Origin: Actinomyces faecalis
Lineage (GTDB): Bacteria; Actinomycetota; Actinomycetes; Actinomycetales; Actinomycetaceae
Reading direction: 5' to 3'
Assembly: GCF_013184985.2 (NCBI RefSeq)
Contig: NZ_CP063418.1
Coordinates: 1,798,001-1,862,000, forward strand
DNA length: 64,000 bases
The notes below the pieces were generated by a model. The model was not told the origin of the DNA. It saw only the letters and a program-made list of their open reading frames with translations, and ran no database searches. Shown here piece by piece: positions 24,672 through 34,453 of the stretch; position 1 is the first letter of the stretch, and the number at the start of each line of letters is the position of its first letter. Made by a program: the position numbers and the translations under genes.

Positions 24672-25850
24672 TCAGGCCAGCAGGGCGTCGACGAACCCTT
24701 CGGGGTCGAAGGGTGCCAGGTCGTCCGCACCCTCACCGAGTCCGACGAGCTTGACCGGCACTCCCAGCTCCCGCTGGACCGTGACCACGATCCCTCCCTT
24801 GGCGGTCCCGTCGAGCTTGGTGAGCACGATCCCGGTCACGCCTACGGCCTCGGAGAAGACCTGCGCCTGACGCATGCCGTTCTGACCGGTGGTGGCGTCC
24901 AGGACCAGCAGAATCTCTCCCACTGGTGCGATCTTGCCCATGACACGCTTGATCTTGCCCAGCTCGTCCATGAGCCCGGACTTGTTCTGCAGCCGGCCCG
25001 CGGTGTCGACCAGGACCACGTCCACGCCCTGGGCGGCGGCCTGGCGCGCGGCGTCGAAGGCCACGGAGGCAGGGTCGGCGCCCTCACGCTCAGAGCGCAC
25101 GACCTCCACGCCCACACGCTCGCCCCAGGTGCTCAGCTGCTCGGCCGCAGCCGCACGGAAGGTGTCAGCCGCGCCCATGAGGACGGTCCGGTCCTGGGCG
25201 ACCAGGACACGGGCGAGCTTGCCGCAGGTCGTGGTCTTCCCCGTGCCGTTGACCCCCACCATGAGCACCGCTGCGGCCGGAGTCCCCTCACCGGTGAAGT
25301 CCTTGGAGGCCGGCGGGGCCGCGAGGTTGAGGGAGCGGTCCATCGTGGGGTCGACGAGCCGCAGCAGCTCCTCGCGCAGCACGCCACGGACCGCAGCGGG
25401 GTCAGAGGTGTCCAGGACCTTGGCCTGCGTGCGCAGGGTGTCCATGAGCGCCGTCGTCACCTCGATGCCCAGGTCCGAGGTCAGCAGGGTGTCCTCGATC
25501 TCCTCCCAGTCGGCCTCCGTGAGGTCGCCGCGGGAGAGCACGGACAGAACAGCCTTGCCGAAGCCTCCCGATCCCGCCAGACGCGCGCGCAGACGCTGCA
25601 TGCGCCCGGGGATGGACTCAGGTGCCTCTACCCGGGACAGGACAGCACCAGGCTCGGCGAGCCCTGTGGCGCTGACGGGGGCCTCGCTGTCCTCGGCCGG
25701 CTCCTGCGACGTGGGCAGCTCGCGTTGGTCAGGGCGTGCGGGCAGCTGGCGCGAGCCGGAGCCACGCCGTCGTACGACGACGATACCTCCGACCACGGCG
25801 ACGGCCGCGACCAGGGCGAGGACGAGAAGAAGGAGCGTGGTGGAGTCCAT
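24672..25850 (-). CDS. ftsY: Signal recognition particle receptor FtsY
   Basis: Membrane receptor GTPase for the SRP. A single hydrophobic segment (5-27) followed by RRR anchors the N-terminus, as is usual in actinobacteria. An acidic linker (28-80) precedes the NG domain with GVNGTGKTT (199-207), [22 protein letters not shown] and [13 protein letters not shown] 25850 was chosen because the membrane segment starts at once. The gene belongs to a minus-strand run smc, small membrane protein, ftsY, ffh. Confidence 0.96.
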   Translation of the reverse strand: MDSTTLLLLVLALVAAVAVVGGIVVVRRRGSGSRQLPARPDQRELPTSQEPAEDSEAPVSATGLAEPGAVLSRVEAPESIPGRMQRLRARLAGSGGFGKAVLSVLSRGDLTEADWEEIEDTLLTSDLGIEVTTALMDTLRTQAKVLDTSDPAAVRGVLREELLRLVDPTMDRSLNLAAPPASKDFTGEGTPAAAVLMVGVNGTGKTTTCGKLARVLVAQDRTVLMGAADTFRAAAAEQLSTWGERVGVEVVRSEREGADPASVAFDAARQAAAQGVDVVLVDTAGRLQNKSGLMDELGKIKRVMGKIAPVGEILLVLDATTGQNGMRQAQVFSEAVGVTGIVLTKLDGTAKGGIVVTVQRELGVPVKLVGLGEGADDLAPFDPEGFVDALLA

Positions 25851-25936
25851 GCCCCTAATCATGGCCTATGACGGCGCAGGTGCGACCAAGCCCGCACCGT
25901 GTGACGTGACCGCGGCGCTGGGTGGGGCAGGGACGT

Positions 25937-26242
25937 TCAGCGTCGGCGCAGGCTCGCGGCGCGCGACTCGGCGCTGTCCATCGCCCGCTCGACGACGTCG
26001 ACCAGCCCGGAGAAGCTCTCAGTGCCGGTGTAGACCGAGGACTCGTCATGTGTCATGAGGTCCTCCAGGCGTGCCTCCTGGGGCACCACACGCACCGGGT
26101 CGTTCTTCTCGGCGGCGATCTCACGCAGGCGCTGCAGCTGGTCCTTCCAGGTGGAGATCGGGTAGCGCTCGGCGATCACCATGCCGAGGACCAACAGAGC
26201 AGCGACAAGGACGACAAGGAGGGGAAGGATCATCGAGCTCAT
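25937..26242 (-). CDS. Small membrane-anchored protein of unknown function
   Basis: 101 aa with one N-terminal membrane segment (4-23, ILPLLVVLVAALLVLGMVIA) and a charged cytoplasmic part of 78 residues ending in SRAASLRRR. No family was recognised. It lies between smc and ftsY, all in the same direction, so it is probably expressed with them. ATG 26242 directly precedes the membrane span; a longer start at 26299 is less likely. Confidence 0.65.
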   Translation of the reverse strand: MSSMILPLLVVLVAALLVLGMVIAERYPISTWKDQLQRLREIAAEKNDPVRVVPQEARLEDLMTHDESSVYTGTESFSGLVDVVERAMDSAESRAASLRRR

Positions 26243-26351
26243 GGCCCCATGATGGCCCGCACCTCCAGCGGTCACCAGCGTGACTCGCGACGTCACCAAA
26301 ACGTGATGCAGTCTTGGTCACGTCAGTCACCTCACAAGGTCGCGGCCGTGC

Positions 26352-29300
26352 TCAGTCCTCGGTCTTTCTGGCCAGCCGCTGGGAGACCACCTGGGTCACG
26401 CCCTCACGCATGGTGATGCCGTACAGGGCGTCAGCCACCTCCATGGTGCGCTTCTGGTGGGTGATGATGATGAGCTGGCTGTCGCGACGCAGCTCGGTGA
26501 AGATCTCCAGCAGCCGCCCCAGGTTCGTGTCGTCCAGGGCCGCCTCGACCTCGTCCATGACGTAGAAGGGCGAGGGACGCGCCTTGAAGATGGCGATCAG
26601 CAGGGCCACCGCCGCCAGCGAGCGCTCACCGCCGGAGAGCAGGGACAGCCGCGTGACCTTCTTGCCCGCCGGCCGCGCCTCGATCTCGATCCCCGTGGTC
26701 AGCATGTCCGAGGGGTCCGTCAGCACCAGGCGGCCCTGGCCACCGGGGAAGAGGCGGTCGAAGATGACCTCGAACTCACGTGCGGTGTCCTGCCAGGCGC
26801 TGGTGAAGACCTCCAGCACCCTGGCGTCGATCTCCTCGATGATGCGCAGCAGGTCCGCGCGCGAACGAGTCAGGTCCGCCAGCTGCTCGGCCAGGAACTG
26901 GTGACGCTGCTCCAGGGCCGCGTGCTCCTCCAGCGCCAGGGGGTTGACCTTGCCCAGCCGAGCCAGGTCCCGGCTGGCACGCGCCAGGCGCTTCTCCTGC
27001 TCGGCCCGCACGTAGGGGCGCGCTGCGCGCCTGTCCCCGCCCTCGCCGCTGGGTCCCTCCTGGCTGGCGTCCTGGCCGTCAGCGACGTCGTCGTCAGCCT
27101 GCACCGACAGGTCGGGCACGAGCATGTGAGGACCGTACTCCTCGACCAGGGGCTCCAGCCCCGTACCGAGCTCGCTCATCGCCCGGTCCGCCAGCGCCTG
27201 CAGACGCACCCGCTGCTCGGCGCGTGCCACCTCGTCGCGGTGGGCGGCGTCAGTCAGATGGGCGATCAGACGGGTCGCCTCGTCGATCTCCTCACGCGCC
27301 CGGGCGCTGGCCTCGGCCGAGCGCGCCCGCTCCTCCTCCAGGGCACGGCGCTCCTCCTGCGCCTGAGCGGCCCACGCTGAGGCCGCCTCGTGCGCAGCGC
27401 GCGCCTGGTCGCGCACGTGAGAGGCCAGGGCCGTCGCCGCGGCCCGACGACGCTGGGACCGCTCGGCGGCAGCCCGGGCCTCACGCTCGCGACGCGCCGC
27501 CGCCCGCAGGGACTCAGCCCGTCCTCGTCCCGAGCGCTCACGCTCCTCCGCGGTGCGCAGGGCGAGCCTCGCCTCGGTCTCGGCACCGCGCGCCTGACGG
27601 GCGTCCTGGGCCGCTTGCTCCCGCTGGTCACGGGCAGTGTGAAGACGGACACCCAGGTCCTCACCTGCGGCCTGGTCGCCCTCGACCTGGGCCAGAGCGG
27701 CGCTGGCTGCGGCCAGCTCGGCGGTGCGCTGCGTACTCTCCGCCTCAGCACGCTCCAGGACACGACGGGCTCGCCCGGTCTCCTCCTGCGCCGCGCGCAC
27801 CGCCGAGGTCAGCCGTGCCAGGGTCTCGGCAGCCTTGGCTGCCTCGGCGTCGGCGGCGCGCAGGGCCGTCAGGGCCTGGCTCACCCGGCGGCGTGCCTCG
27901 TCCTCCGCGACGCGAGCCTGCTCCAGAGCCGCCTGCGCCTGCGCCTCCGCCTGTCCCGCCGCACGTGCCTCGGTGGCTGCCTCCTCGTGGGCCGCAGCGA
28001 GCTCCAGGACCGAGCTCGTTCCCCGTCCCACGGCGCTGGCACGACCCGGAGCCAGGACCTCGCCGTCGCGAGTGGCGACGACGGCACCCGGCACGCGCTT
28101 CCGCAGCCGTGCTGCGGCCTCCAGGTCCTCCGCGACCCACGCCCCGCCGAGCAGGTGACCGACCAGCGCCTCCAGGTCCGGACGGCGGACTCCTACCAGG
28201 CTCAGCGCCGTCACCGGTCCTGCGTCACGGTCCCTGGGGCGTGCGTCGTCGGGCTGCTGGGTACCGCGAGAGTCAGCCACCACGAGCCGGAGGCTGGTGG
28301 AGCCGGTCGTGCGCGCCTGGACCAGGGCACGGGTGGCGGCGTCGTCGTCTGTCATGAGGGCCGCGGTGGCCAGCTCTCCCAGCAGCGCCGCGACGGCGTT
28401 CTCCCACCCTCGCTCGACGCTCAGCTGGTCCGCCAGCGGCCCGATGACGCCGGGCAGGTCTGAGCCGGCCAGCTCAGAGGTCGAGTCCTGGGCGGACAGC
28501 GACAGGGCGAGGGTGTCGCGCCGCGCGGTCCAGGTCGCACGGTCGGAGGCCGCCTCACGTCGGGCGTCGTTGGCGGCGGCGACGGCGTCACGGGCGGCCG
28601 CGAGCGCGGCGCTGGCTGCCTCGTGGTCGGCCGCGGCCTGCTCCTGGGCCGAGCCGGAGGTGACGGTGTCGGCCTCGCCCGTACCGCTGCCCGCACCGCC
28701 GTCCTCAGCGTCACGCTGTCCGGTCGACCCAGCCTGCTCGACCCCGGCCTCCTCCCGCGCGGTCCTGGCGGCCTGCTCACGCTCGACAGCCTGAGCCAAG
28801 GAGGTACGTGCCTGCTCGCAGGCTACCGACGCAGCCTCGTGGCGGGCCCGGGCCGAGGCCACCGCTCCCCCGGCCCGGGCCAGCTTCTCGCGGCGGTCAG
28901 CCTGCTCGCGGGCCAGCGCCTCGACGGCCTGGGAGGCCGCGGCCTCGGCACGCTCGGCCTCTCCACGCTGGTCAGTAGCCACGGACAGCGCCGTACGCGC
29001 AGCCTCGACGGCGTCAACGAGCTCGGTCTCCTCCTCGGCGGCCGCCTGGGCACGACGCTCCAGCTCCTGCGGGTCAGTGCCCAGGGCCGGGCGCGGGGCG
29101 GCAGCGAGACCGCGCACACGCTCGGTGGCGACGTCAGCCAGGGCTGAGAAGGACTGAGCGGCTGCGACGAGCTCCTCCCAGGTGGTCGTGGCGCGCGCAA
29201 GGCGCTGCCCCAGGGTCGCCTCGGCCCCGGCGAGCTCAGCCGCACGGGCGCGGGCGACACGCTCGGCCTCCTCAGCCTCCGCGCGCCTGCGCGCCAGGGC

Positions 29301-30047
29301 CGCCTGATCGGCGTCCCCCGCCTCCAGCAGCGCCTGGGTCTGGACCACCTCGTCGGCCAGCAGCCGGGCCGTAGCGTCACGTACCTCGACCTGGATCGTG
29401 CGGGCCCGCCGGGCCACGGCTGCCTGCCGGGCCAGGGGACCGAGCTGACGGCGCAGCTCAGCGGTCAGGTCCGTCAGGCGCGCCAGGTCCGCCGCCATGG
29501 AGTCGAGCTTGCGCAGGGCGCGCTCCTTGCGGCGCCTGTGCTTGAGGACCCCGGCCGCCTCCTCGATGAAGCCCCGGCGCTCCTCCGGGGTCGCCGACAG
29601 CACCGCGTCCAGGCGTCCCTGGCCCACGATGACGTGCATCTGCCGGCCCAGGCCTGTGTCTGAGAGCAGATCCTGGACGTCGAGCAGGCGGCACGGTGTG
29701 CCGTTGATCTGGTACTCCGAGCCACCACCTCGGAAGAGCGTGCGGGTGACGGTGACCTCGGTGTAGTCGATCGGGAGCACGCCGTCAGCGTTGTCGATCG
29801 TCAGGCTCACCTCGGCTCGTCCCAGCGCCGGGCGGGACCCGGCACCGGCGAAGATGACGTCCGCCATGGACCCGCCTCGCAGGTTCTTGGCCCCCTGCTC
29901 GCCCATGACCCAGGTCAGGGCGTCCACGACGTTGGACTTGCCTGAGCCGTTAGGGCCCACCACGGCGGTGATGCCGGGTTCCAGGCGAAGCGTGGTTGAC
30001 GAGGCGAAGGACTTGAATCCCTTGATCGTCAACGTCTTGAGGTGCAC
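26352..30047 (-). CDS. smc: Chromosome partition protein SMC
   Basis: Condensin ATPase that folds and segregates the chromosome with ScpA and ScpB. It has Walker A GPNGSGKSN at 31-39, a long coiled-coil arm rich in Ala, Glu and Arg, and a hinge at about 500-650 (GVIGPLADQL to GRGTSSVLEL). The returning coiled coil leads to the C-terminal head with signature LSLLSGGERSLAAVAL and Walker B FYVMDEVEAALDD. The length of 1231 aa is normal. GTG 30047 (HLKTLTIKGFKSF) matches the family N-terminus. The arm contains an extra Gly/Thr-rich insertion near residue 455. Confidence 0.96.
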   Translation of the reverse strand: MHLKTLTIKGFKSFASSTTLRLEPGITAVVGPNGSGKSNVVDALTWVMGEQGAKNLRGGSMADVIFAGAGSRPALGRAEVSLTIDNADGVLPIDYTEVTVTRTLFRGGGSEYQINGTPCRLLDVQDLLSDTGLGRQMHVIVGQGRLDAVLSATPEERRGFIEEAAGVLKHRRRKERALRKLDSMAADLARLTDLTAELRRQLGPLARQAAVARRARTIQVEVRDATARLLADEVVQTQALLEAGDADQAALARRRAEAEEAERVARARAAELAGAEATLGQRLARATTTWEELVAAAQSFSALADVATERVRGLAAAPRPALGTDPQELERRAQAAAEEETELVDAVEAARTALSVATDQRGEAERAEAAASQAVEALAREQADRREKLARAGGAVASARARHEAASVACEQARTSLAQAVEREQAARTAREEAGVEQAGSTGQRDAEDGGAGSGTGEADTVTSGSAQEQAAADHEAASAALAAARDAVAAANDARREAASDRATWTARRDTLALSLSAQDSTSELAGSDLPGVIGPLADQLSVERGWENAVAALLGELATAALMTDDDAATRALVQARTTGSTSLRLVVADSRGTQQPDDARPRDRDAGPVTALSLVGVRRPDLEALVGHLLGGAWVAEDLEAAARLRKRVPGAVVATRDGEVLAPGRASAVGRGTSSVLELAAAHEEAATEARAAGQAEAQAQAALEQARVAEDEARRRVSQALTALRAADAEAAKAAETLARLTSAVRAAQEETGRARRVLERAEAESTQRTAELAAASAALAQVEGDQAAGEDLGVRLHTARDQREQAAQDARQARGAETEARLALRTAEERERSGRGRAESLRAAARREREARAAAERSQRRRAAATALASHVRDQARAAHEAASAWAAQAQEERRALEEERARSAEASARAREEIDEATRLIAHLTDAAHRDEVARAEQRVRLQALADRAMSELGTGLEPLVEEYGPHMLVPDLSVQADDDVADGQDASQEGPSGEGGDRRAARPYVRAEQEKRLARASRDLARLGKVNPLALEEHAALEQRHQFLAEQLADLTRSRADLLRIIEEIDARVLEVFTSAWQDTAREFEVIFDRLFPGGQGRLVLTDPSDMLTTGIEIEARPAGKKVTRLSLLSGGERSLAAVALLIAIFKARPSPFYVMDEVEAALDDTNLGRLLEIFTELRRDSQLIIITHQKRTMEVADALYGITMREGVTQVVSQRLARKTED

Positions 30048-30098
30048 AGGCCCACGATACCGGGCCACAGCGTGCCCTGGTGGCCAGGCAGGCCCCGC

Positions 30099-31388
30099 TC
30101 ACCTGCCGGCTGCTCTCACCCCTGCTCGGGAGAGGAGCTCGATGGTCAGGGTGCGCCAGGTCTGGGAGACGACAGAGCCTGGGTTCAGGTCAAAGACGTG
30201 GTCAGTCAGGGGCGCGATCACGGTCGTGTGCGGAGCGCCCGCCGCGCTCAGGGAGGCCTCCAGGCTGCGCGTGCCCTTCACCGGCACCACGTGGTCCCGC
30301 TCCCCGTGGACGATCAGGGTGGGCGGCAGGTCCGGCGCCAGGCCCCGGGCGGCAAGGGCCTCCAGCTTGCGGCGCGGGTCGATGGCCTCGTACCGCTCAG
30401 GGACCTGCTCAGGCGTGCCACCGGTGTAGCGCCGGGCCCGCTCGGAGACAAAGGGTGCCATGACGAGGTCCGGGTTGTTGTGGAAGCCGACCGGGTCCGC
30501 GATGGGGTAGGTGGTGGAGACGGCGTCGACGTCCGGCACCTGGTCGCCGCAGGCCTCCTCCAACGGGTCCAGCAGGCCCAGCGCCTGCCGGTAGGTGGTC
30601 TCCAGGGCGAGGTTGCCGCCGGCCGAGTCGCCCACCAGTGCCAGGTGCTGCGCGTCCCCTCCGTAGCGGGCCGCGTGGCTCGCCACCCACGCCAGGCCGC
30701 ACGTCACCCGGGACTGCGCCAGCTGCCAGGTCGCCAGCCCCGGGGTGGACAACGGGTAGTCCAGGGCGATGGCGAGATAGCCCTGGGACGCCAGCCAGGC
30801 GGCCTGACCGCGGGTCATGGGGTTGAGCCGGTTGCCGTTGGACCACCCGCCTCCGTGCAGGAGGACGACGACGCCGGCCGCATCTCCTGAGCCGGCGCCC
30901 TGACGAGGCTGCCCGAGGCTCAGGAGGGAGCCGTCACGGTCGCGGGGCAGCCACACCCCGGCCTGCAGGAGCTGTCCGGTGTCGGTGTCGTCGAGCACCA
31001 CCGGCTGCAGGTCGGGAGAGGCCCCACCCTGCCCGATCCCGGTCAGTGCCCACAGGTCCAGCCTCACGCCCTGGGACCGGGCGAAGTCCACCTGCCGCCA
31101 GCCCGTCCCCGCGGTGACCACCAGGCTGAGGACCAGCAGGAGCGCGGCAAGGCTCACCGCCCGGTCCCGATGGCGACGTCGGACCACGAGCACTACCAGG
31201 GTGAGCACCGCCAGGAGCACGAGCCAGTCGATCCCCCAGGTTCCCAGCATGAGGACGTAGGAGAGCCCAGGAACCTCGATCAGCTCAGCCAGGCTCGTCA
31301 CGGCAGCCAGGACCGCCACGACGAGCAGGAGACAGGTGACCGTGCGCCTGCGGCGCGGTGGGCGGTCAGGGGCGTGCGGCACGGCCAC
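30099..31388 (-). CDS. Membrane-anchored alpha/beta-hydrolase (esterase)
   Basis: Three or four N-terminal membrane spans (about 17-35, 45-66, 75-93) precede an extracytoplasmic alpha/beta-hydrolase domain. The hormone-sensitive-lipase-like oxyanion motif LLHGGGWSNGN, nucleophile elbow GDSAGGN, and the Asp and His of VHGERDHVV and LTDHVFDL form a full catalytic set. Likely a carboxylesterase; the substrate is unknown. The GTG at 31388 is the furthest start; GTG 31382 is equally possible. Confidence 0.82.
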   Translation of the reverse strand: MAVPHAPDRPPRRRRTVTCLLLVVAVLAAVTSLAELIEVPGLSYVLMLGTWGIDWLVLLAVLTLVVLVVRRRHRDRAVSLAALLLVLSLVVTAGTGWRQVDFARSQGVRLDLWALTGIGQGGASPDLQPVVLDDTDTGQLLQAGVWLPRDRDGSLLSLGQPRQGAGSGDAAGVVVLLHGGGWSNGNRLNPMTRGQAAWLASQGYLAIALDYPLSTPGLATWQLAQSRVTCGLAWVASHAARYGGDAQHLALVGDSAGGNLALETTYRQALGLLDPLEEACGDQVPDVDAVSTTYPIADPVGFHNNPDLVMAPFVSERARRYTGGTPEQVPERYEAIDPRRKLEALAARGLAPDLPPTLIVHGERDHVVPVKGTRSLEASLSAAGAPHTTVIAPLTDHVFDLNPGSVVSQTWRTLTIELLSRAGVRAAGR

Positions 31389-31551
31389 ACCCTACCCAGA
31401 GGCGTGAGCGCCTCAGCTCCACCACGGGACGTGCGCACGCCGGCCCCTCTCCTCCTTGAGGAGGACTCCGTCAGCATCCCCCCCCCGAGGAGGAGGCCGG
31501 CACACGAGCCGGTCGTTAGGATCGCCCCTACGACCGACACCAGGAGGCCCC

Positions 31552-32526
31552 GTGCTCCAGATCTCTCACCTGTCCAAACGCTTCGGGTCGCTGCAGGCCC
31601 TGGACGAGATGTCCTTCCACGTCGGCGACGACGAGCTGGTCGGCTTCGTCGGAGCCAACGGCGCCGGCAAGTCGACCACGATGCGCATCGCCATGGGGGT
31701 GCTGGAGGCCGACTCGGGCACCGTGACCTGGGACGGGCGGCCGGTGGACGCCGACCTGCGCCGCCGCATCGGCTACATGCCGGAGGAACGCGGCCTCTAC
31801 CCCAAGATGAAGGTCGCGGCCCAGCTGACCTACCTTGCTCGTCTGCACGGCGTGAGCAAGGCCCGCGCGCAGGAGGCTGCCCTGGAGTGGACGCAGCGCC
31901 TGGGTATCGAGACCCGGCGCGGCGACGAGGTCCAGAAGCTCTCCCTCGGTAACCAGCAGCGTGTCCAGCTGGCTGCCGCCCTCGTGGCCGACCCGGCCCT
32001 GCTCATCCTGGACGAGCCCTTCTCAGGGCTCGACCCGGTGGCCGTGGACGTCATGAGCCAGGTCCTGCGCGAGCGGGCCGACGCCGGGGTCCCGACTCTC
32101 TTCTCCTCCCACCAGCTCGACGTCGTCGAGAGGCTGTGCGACCGGATCGTCATCATCCGCTCCGGGCGCCTTGTCGCGGACGGCACGATCGATCAGCTCG
32201 CTGCCACCGCCGCCCCGCGCTGGCGGGTCGTCGTCGACGACGGCGCCGCGGCCGCCGGGACACCGGATGCCACCAGCCAGACGACGCTGAGCCCCCACTT
32301 CCCCGCCCTGGCCGGCCTGCCGCAGGTCGAGGTCAGCCGGGACTCCCGCGGCCGCCTCGTCGTCACCGCGTCCGGCCAGGACGAGCAGGAGCTGCTGGCT
32401 GCGACCCGCCCCCTCGGCACCGTGCGCGAGCTGGGACCGGTGCGCAAGCCCCTGACCGAGATCTTCCGCGAGGCACTGACCGCTCCGGCTGACGACACCG
32501 ACGACACCCAGGAGGCCCAGGCATGA
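31552..32526 (+). CDS. ABC transporter ATP-binding protein (NatA type)
   Basis: Energises the permease encoded next. Walker A GANGAGKST is at 34-42, signature LSLGNQQRVQLAAALV (variant LSxGNQQ, typical of NatA/YhaQ), Walker B LLILDEPFSGLDP and H-loop SSHQLD. A C-terminal domain of about 100 residues ends in LTEIFREAL. GTG 31552 was chosen for AGGAGG 5 nt upstream. The upstream in-frame sequence is low-complexity Arg/Pro and non-coding in appearance. Confidence 0.92.
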   Translation: MLQISHLSKRFGSLQALDEMSFHVGDDELVGFVGANGAGKSTTMRIAMGVLEADSGTVTWDGRPVDADLRRRIGYMPEERGLYPKMKVAAQLTYLARLHGVSKARAQEAALEWTQRLGIETRRGDEVQKLSLGNQQRVQLAAALVADPALLILDEPFSGLDPVAVDVMSQVLRERADAGVPTLFSSHQLDVVERLCDRIVIIRSGRLVADGTIDQLAATAAPRWRVVVDDGAAAAGTPDATSQTTLSPHFPALAGLPQVEVSRDSRGRLVVTASGQDEQELLAATRPLGTVRELGPVRKPLTEIFREALTAPADDTDDTQEAQA

Positions 32527-33827
32527 GCACCGAGCCCACACGTACCTCCCACCCGGTTCCAGCGACAGGACACCAGCCATCTGCTGACTCCCAGGTCTCC
32601 GCCTGGGCCGAGATCCGACTCGTGGCCGGGCACGAGCTACGCACCCAGCTGCTCAAGAAGTCGGCGATCATCTCCCAGGTCATCATGATGGTGCTGGTCG
32701 TGGCCGGCATCGTCGCCTACGGCTACTTCTCTGGCGGGCAGGACGAGCCCTATCGGCTAGGCGTGGTCGGAGCCGAGGCCCAGCACGTTCAGGCCCTGGA
32801 GACGGAGGCAGATGGCGTCCTGGCCACCTCGGCCGGCCGCAGTGTGCAGGTGGTGGACCTGGGTGGTCAGGACGTGTCCGCCGCCCTGGCTGAGGACGGC
32901 CCCGAGGGCGCCCTCCACGTTGACATGGTCCTTGACCTGTCCGGTTCCCAGCCACAGCTGGTTGTCCGCGAGCAGGCGAACGACGCCGTCGTCGCCGCCC
33001 TGACTTCCCTGTTCCAGCGCCAGGCCCTGGCCGAGCAGGTCTCGCTCCTAGGCGGGGACCCGGCCTCGGTGAGCCAGGCCATGACGGACGCTGTGCCCAC
33101 GCCCACCGTCCTGGACCCGCCCGACCCCCGGCCTGCGGACTCCGGGGTTCGCTACGCGGCCCTCATGATCGTCAACATCCTGCTGTTCATTGTCATCATG
33201 GGCGGAGGCCAGGTCATCGCCATGGGGGTGGTGGAAGAGAAGTCCAGCCGCATCGTCGAGATCCTGCTGGCCTGCGTGCGCCCCACCTCCTTGCTGGCGG
33301 GCAAGGTCATTGGCACGGGCCTGGCGGTCATCTCCTCCTACGCGCTCATCGCCGTCGTGGCCGCGGTGACGGCCAGCGGCATGGACGTCCTGCCCGACAC
33401 GAACCTGCGCCTGGACTCCGTGGTGGCGGCGATGCTGGTGTGGATGGTGGTCGGTTTCGCCACCTTCGCGATCCTCTTTGGGGCAGCAGGCGCACTGGTC
33501 AGCCGCCAGGAGGACATGGGCAACGTCACCATGCCGATCATGATGCTGGCGATGGTGCCCTACATGATGTCCTTCTTCATGGTCGGCTCCCCACAGGCGG
33601 CCGTGTGGAAGGTGCTGGCCTACATCCCGCCCTTCTCTCCCTTCCTCATGCCGGCACGCCTGACCTTCGGCTACTCCTCCTGGGGTGAGCAGGCCGTGGC
33701 TCTTGCCATCGCCCTGGTGGCGCTGCCGCTGCTGGTCAAGGTCGCCGCCCGTGTCTACACCCGGGCCGTGACCAGGATGGGGGCACGTGTACCGCTCAAG
33801 GAGGTCCTGGGGCGCCGGGCCGCCTAG
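32523..33827 (+). CDS. ABC permease, NatB/YhaP type
   Basis: Membrane subunit of a sodium or drug efflux ABC exporter. One N-terminal span (50-70) is followed by a large extracytoplasmic domain (75-210). Five or six spans fill the second half, starting with AALMIVNILLFIVIMGGGQV. EEKSSRIVEILLACVRP is the characteristic cytoplasmic segment of this family. ATGA overlap with the ATPase gene shows coupling. It ends at a bidirectional terminator. Confidence 0.92.
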   Translation: MSTEPTRTSHPVPATGHQPSADSQVSAWAEIRLVAGHELRTQLLKKSAIISQVIMMVLVVAGIVAYGYFSGGQDEPYRLGVVGAEAQHVQALETEADGVLATSAGRSVQVVDLGGQDVSAALAEDGPEGALHVDMVLDLSGSQPQLVVREQANDAVVAALTSLFQRQALAEQVSLLGGDPASVSQAMTDAVPTPTVLDPPDPRPADSGVRYAALMIVNILLFIVIMGGGQVIAMGVVEEKSSRIVEILLACVRPTSLLAGKVIGTGLAVISSYALIAVVAAVTASGMDVLPDTNLRLDSVVAAMLVWMVVGFATFAILFGAAGALVSRQEDMGNVTMPIMMLAMVPYMMSFFMVGSPQAAVWKVLAYIPPFSPFLMPARLTFGYSSWGEQAVALAIALVALPLLVKVAARVYTRAVTRMGARVPLKEVLGRRAA

Positions 33828-33835
33828 GCCTGACC

Positions 33836-33878
33836 CTGCGGGGCCGCTGACGCACTCGCTGCGTCAGCGGCCCCGCAG
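33836..33878. terminator. Bidirectional terminator between ABC permease and ndk
   Basis: Perfect 19-nt arms (33836-33854, 33860-33878) with the loop ctcgc between two convergent genes. Confidence 0.85.
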
Positions 33879-33887
33879 CACGTGAGG

Positions 33888-34322
33888 TCACTCAGCCAGC
33901 TCAGGGAACCAGATCGCGATCTCGCGCTCGGCGGACTCGTCCGAGTCCGAGCCGTGGATGAGGTTCTCGATCGCCTCAGTCCCCCAGTCACGCCCGAGGT
34001 CGCCACGGATCGTCCCGGGCGGCGCCGTCGTCGGGTCGGTCGGGCCGATGAGAGAGCGCAGCCCCTCCACCACGCGGTGCCCGCGAGCCACCACGGCCAC
34101 GAGCGGGCCGGAGGTCATGTACTCCACGATCGAGGGGTAGAAGGGCTTGTCCACGTGCTCGGCGTAGTGGCGCCGGAGGATCTCAGGGGTGGCGATCTCA
34201 CGGCGCAGCGCGATCAGGTCGTAGCCCTTGGCGTCGATGCGGCGCAGGATCTCGCCAGTGAGGTGACGCTGGACCGCGTCAGGCTTGATGAGGATGAGAA
34301 TTCGGCCCGGGGCGTCAGCCAT
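33888..34322 (-). CDS. ndk: Nucleoside diphosphate kinase
   Basis: Transfers the terminal phosphate from ATP to other nucleoside diphosphates. The N-terminal signature RILILIKPDAVQRH and the active-site His123 in NLIHGSDS are present. The family block RGDLGRD lies between them. The length of 144 aa is standard. The ATG is at 34322. The gene stands alone on the minus strand. Confidence 0.96.
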   Translation of the reverse strand: MADAPGRILILIKPDAVQRHLTGEILRRIDAKGYDLIALRREIATPEILRRHYAEHVDKPFYPSIVEYMTSGPLVAVVARGHRVVEGLRSLIGPTDPTTAPPGTIRGDLGRDWGTEAIENLIHGSDSDESAEREIAIWFPELAE

Positions 34323-34453
34323 GGTACTCCTTCGGTATGCGGGTACTCACGCCCTGCTCCGGCCTTCCTCAGGGGAAGGGTCGAGCAAGGTCGTGCTGCA
34401 CGCTACACGAGGGGCACAGGGGCTGGGTAGCACCCGCGCGTTCCTCCTGCAGG